A DNA stretch of 21,108 nt from Ophiothrix spiculata (Eukaryota > Echinodermata > Ophiuroidea > Amphilepidida > Ophiotrichidae), in assembly GCA_000969725.1 (NCBI GenBank), contig JXSR01S007655.1, one strand, 5' to 3'. The position numbers were made by a program, and so were the translations under genes. The notes below the pieces were generated by a model, which saw nothing but the letters and a program-made list of their open reading frames with translations, was not told the origin of the DNA and searched no databases. This document shows, in pieces, positions 18,451 through 21,108 of this stretch (its first letter is position 1; every line of letters begins with the position of its first letter).

Positions 18451-18735
18451 AAGAGAAGAAATCGTGTGTATCCAATCATGCATTGCTTCCTATGGGAAAT
18501 TTTGTACAGGAATTCCGGGAGGAAGTCATGCGAGTAGTTAGTGATGAAATATGCCCAAAATGCAAGATTAAAACAATTAACTTTGATATATGGGCATTTC
18601 ATAACCAACTACTCACATGACTTCCTGTACAAAATTTCCCATAGGAAGCAATGCATGATGGGATACACACGATTTCTAATGTAAATAATTCCTTATGATG
18701 CAATGCATGTTGGGATACACACAATATCTTCTCTT
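18451..18735. mobile_element. Mutator-like foldback MITE, copy B
   Basis: The ends AAGAGAAG and CTTCTCTT are flanked by an exact 9-bp direct repeat, GCAGTAGCC (18442-18450 and 18736-18744). The arms carry GTGTGTATCC...ATGCATTGCTTCC...TATGGGAAATTTTGTACAGG, and the middle has GATGAAATATGCCCAAAATG as in copy A (8837-9085). The right arm has a second, diverged terminal unit (GCAATGCATGTTGGGATACA near 18700), which the left arm lacks. The left arm has a small AATTCCGGGAGG insertion near 18511. Open frames on both strands are palindrome shadows. Confidence 0.88.
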
Positions 18736-18758
18736 GCAGTAGCCCATGCGACAATGAC

Positions 18759-18912
18759 AAAAGTGTAAAGTGGTGATCATAAGCAAGATGGTGTACGAGC
18801 ACTTAAAACATATGACATTTCTTCCAAGAAATATATCAAAGGTTTATGAGATTTATTCCATCCAAAGATACAGAAGGGAGATCACAAATTTTGTAACAGC
18901 CAGTAAGCTCAA
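18759..18912 (+). repeat. local direct duplication, copy 1
   Basis: Matches 19279-19500. Shared blocks include AAGTGTAAAG, GAGCACTTAAAACATATGAC, ATTTCTTCCAAGAAATATAT, AGATACAGAAGGGAGATC and AATTTTGTAACAGCCA. Copy 1 lacks about 46 bp that copy 2 has after AAATATATCA. TTAA-type MITE copy 3 begins at its right edge. Confidence 0.88.
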
Positions 18913-19272
18913 GCAATACTATAATATTTTGATCAAAAATGGTTTATAGTAAAAAAAAACCCAGCATAATATGGAGGAATGTGGCTATCTAAAAGCGTTT
19001 TCGAGTGTATTTTGTGAAAAAAAAAATGTTTTGCCACAAAAATATGGATATAAAGCACATTATACTTTCCTATACTAATACATGTGGAAGTAAATTCGGG
19101 ATCCCGAATTTAATTCAACAAATAGCCATAACAGAAAAAGTATAAGCATCTTTGAGCCAAATCGTTTGAAGGGTATTCATATCTACCGAAAACAAACCCA
19201 ACAAGCCCAAAATATCAAAAGTCATGGGTGAGAGGGGTCGCTTCATTTTTAACACTTTTTAGTAATGCTTTA
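18909..19272 (+). mobile_element. TTAA-type MITE family, copy 3
   Basis: The ends AGCAATACTATAA and TTTTAGTAATGCT are inverted. The flanks TCAA and TTTA are degraded from TTAA. The body contains GTGTATTTTGTGAAAAA, TTCGGGATCCCGAATTTAAT (a 14-bp palindrome around GGATCC) and ATCAAAAGTCATGGGTGA, as in copy 2. It lies between the two halves of the local duplication. Confidence 0.85.
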
Positions 19273-19278
19273 TCGGTT

Positions 19279-19500
19279 AAAAGTGTAAAGCGATGATCAA
19301 AAGCAAGATGGTTAGATGGTTTGTGCAGTTGATACAATATGAGCACTTAAAACATATGACATTTCTTCCAAGAAATATATCACAGGATTTATAGCCCATA
19401 TGGTATATAAGAAGACAAAAACACCAACCGATGAGATTTATTCCACCCAAAGATACAGAAGGGAGATCCCGAATTTTGTAACAGCCATTAAGCTCAAGTT
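19279..19500 (+). repeat. local direct duplication, copy 2
   Basis: Partner of 18759-18912, with an extra stretch near 19392-19437. A frame of 102 codons (19400-19708, ending ...DASAAKI) begins in it, and the shared part (EIYSTQRYRREI) is open in both copies. No protein family is recognised, and there is no splice or start context that would raise this above chance. Confidence 0.8.
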
Positions 19501-20475
19501 GTTTCAGCTTAATTTATTTGGGCATTCGGTTTCATTTGGTTCCTGCCACGATCAACTCTGGGTACCGAGATTCAGTTGCGCGAAGAGACAAATTGTGCAA
19601 GTAATACTTTATGCAAATGATACACCAACCTGTACGCAAAGTGTTTTTGCATGTTTTCAATGTTTGTACATTATGACAAGATGTGATGCATCAGCAGCAA
19701 AAATCTGAATACCACAAATTTGATCCCCTTGTCAGAATAAAAATGGTGGCGAGTTCAAGAGGCTCCTCTCTAAATCTATGATTCCATCAGAAAAAGAACA
19801 TCTAACAATACTGTACTTTTCAGCAGCACTGTAATAAATGCAGGTGATTAGTGCAGTATGCCTACATAGTTGGCAGTGCCATTTTTAACCCATCCTATTT
19901 ATATGAAAAACCCTTTATACTGTAAAGTCAAAACACACCCTTTGACCATTTTAGATACCACAATATGCGTACTAGCTAATTTGGAAGTCATGTCTTACCC
20001 TTTTTATTGCAAATATTTAATACAGAGTGTTTTGAAGCACTTTTGATTTATTTCATTGTGGATGCATCATGTCAACATAGTCTATGAAAAGAGAGGAACT
20101 CGCATGTGATCAAAACTTAGTGGAGAACACACCCTTTATAATTCTGATCAACCCTTTTTCCAAAACCACCCTTTATAACCATGGAATCAAGAAACCCACC
20201 CCTTTTTCTTGATTTTGCAAACCCACCCTTTCTAAAGCGTGGGTTACCAACTATGGCCTAAATGATTTCTAATTCCATGCAGCCTCTTCCACTTTGGCCC
20301 AAGTCAGCCATGCTCCACTCTAAACAGCATTTGGGTTCTAATGCAACATCTAGGGTTATCAATCCACATTTGAAACTTATTTTCTCAGTAGTGGGTTTTT
20401 CGGTGGCTGTGGCATCATATACATGTACAGGTATTTAATTAAAAGCATTGTTAGCATGGATTGAGCAATTCTAAA
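19501..20475. other. unassigned spacer with recurring ACCCTTTATA motif
   Basis: The phrase CACCCTTT or AACCCTTT, often followed by ATA, occurs at least seven times between 19908 and 20232, all on the plus strand. It may be a decayed simple array or dispersed repeat. A perfect octamer ATGCAAAT lies at 19611-19618. No gene recognised. Confidence 0.4.
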
Positions 20476-20620
20476 GCCTGGTCCAGACCCCACTATCGTG
20501 CAGAATATTTTGCTTAGAGTATTCTATGCTGGTGACAAAATGACGTAGGTTATCGAATAAAACTGTGTGTTTTATTAGATGAATAAAAAACTTTATACGA
20601 TAGTGGAGTCTGGACCAGGC
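20476..20620. mobile_element. 145-bp MITE with GCCTGGTCCAGAC ends
   Basis: GCCTGGTCCAGACCCCACTA followed by TCGT (20476-20499) is inverted at 20597-20620 with a single mismatch over 24 bp. The interior is about 97 bp and non-coding. The flanks are A-rich (TAAA / AAAA), so the target duplication cannot be resolved. Family not recognised. Confidence 0.85.
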
Positions 20621-20800
20621 AAAAAATAAAAACCTCTCTAAGGCCAAATAAAATAAATAGTTTGTCTCCAAGCTCCCGCGCGCATTAGTTTTATCATCCG
20701 CGTTAGTTTCCCTCAAAATCCGAATTTTTTTTATTTTTTTAACCTGTTTTAATTTTTTTTAACCAAAATTGTGAATAAACAAATATCAACAATGGTTAAT

Positions 20801-20960
20801 TTAAAGGAATACTATAAGATTTTGATCAAAAATGTTTTATTGTATAAACAGCATAAAATGTAGAAATGTGACTATCTAAAAGTGTTTTCAAGTGTATTTT
20901 GTCAAAACTTTTGTTTTGCCACCGAAAATGGATAAATAGCATATGCATGCTTTCCTATGG
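20801..20960 (+). mobile_element. TTAA-type MITE family, copy 4 (left half only)
   Basis: Starts TTAAAGGAATACTATAAGAT and follows the family through GTGTATTTTGTCAAAAC, TTTTGCCACCGAAAATGGAT and ATGCATGCTTTCCTAT. It then departs from it at about 20960. The remaining 148 bases of the window do not match the family, so this copy is truncated or has suffered an insertion or rearrangement at that point. Confidence 0.85.
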
Positions 20961-21108
20961 GCATTTTCACGAAAAAGTGGACATGAGAAAAATATTGAAA
21001 AAAGGATGTAACTATTCAATGAAAAATGCTACCACCATATATTTGGTATCAAAGAAAGCTATTTTGAAGCTCTTTAAAATGAACTTAATTTTGAAAAGAT
21101 TGAACAAA

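Noticed and set aside
18426..18802. Overlapping frames on both strands at 18396-18802
   Set aside because: They lie in the Mutator-like foldback element, where the palindrome produces matched frames on both strands.
19400..19708. 102-codon frame ending DASAAKI, the least repeat-like of the longer frames
   Set aside because: Half of it is in a local duplication, and there is no splice site, start context or recognisable domain. Kept only as a remark in the duplication entry.
1..21108. CRISPR array, integron, phage or bacterial operon
   Set aside because: The direct repeats are few, long and diverged, there are no regularly spaced short repeats, and there is no dense coding or ribosome-binding-site pattern. 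The sequence is eukaryotic in character.

Overview
This is AT-rich eukaryotic DNA, most likely from a marine invertebrate animal. The organism type is inferred from the dense mix of short inverted-repeat DNA transposons (MITEs), tRNA-derived fragments, local direct duplications and minisatellites, with almost no open coding sequence. I cannot name the species. No prokaryotic operon, CRISPR array or intact transposase is visible. None of the longer open frames looks like a recognisable protein, and most lie inside or across repeats.

Layout. At 1-2400 there is a Harbinger-like MITE (77-296), a GC-richer dispersed repeat, a 941-bp long-inverted-repeat element (1095-2035) and a 253-bp TA-flanked MITE (2148-2400). 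At 3468-5283 a segment is present twice in direct orientation. One copy holds a hAT-like MITE and the other holds a different TA-flanked MITE, so each copy shows the empty site of the other's insertion. At 5546-7575 there is an inverted-repeat element with four copies of GTCACAAACGTTAC, two hairpin-bearing direct repeats and a diverged 160-180 bp tandem repeat. At 7604-9085 there is a TTAA-flanked element with a tRNA-Pro-like core, a 29-bp-armed foldback and a Mutator-like foldback. The only exon candidate is 9660-9760.

At 9976-11193 a TTAA-flanked MITE is followed by a 147-bp minisatellite, itself interrupted by a second Harbinger-like MITE. At 11.2-14.7 kb there are old tandem repeats, a MITE with GTTTGTTTGCCCTCC arms, a second tRNA-Pro-like element (13547-13760) and a 145-nt near-palindrome (14512-14656). 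At 15.0-21.1 kb there are three more TTAA MITE copies, two tRNA-like fragments, a 150-bp tandem duplication, the second Mutator-like foldback, another local duplication and a 145-bp MITE.

Nothing here forms a pathway. The region reads as intergenic or intronic DNA built by several non-autonomous transposon families and later duplications. Its value is that several families occur in two or more copies, so ends, target-site duplications and some insertion orders can be read directly. Family assignments rest on target-site length and terminal bases, and need database confirmation.
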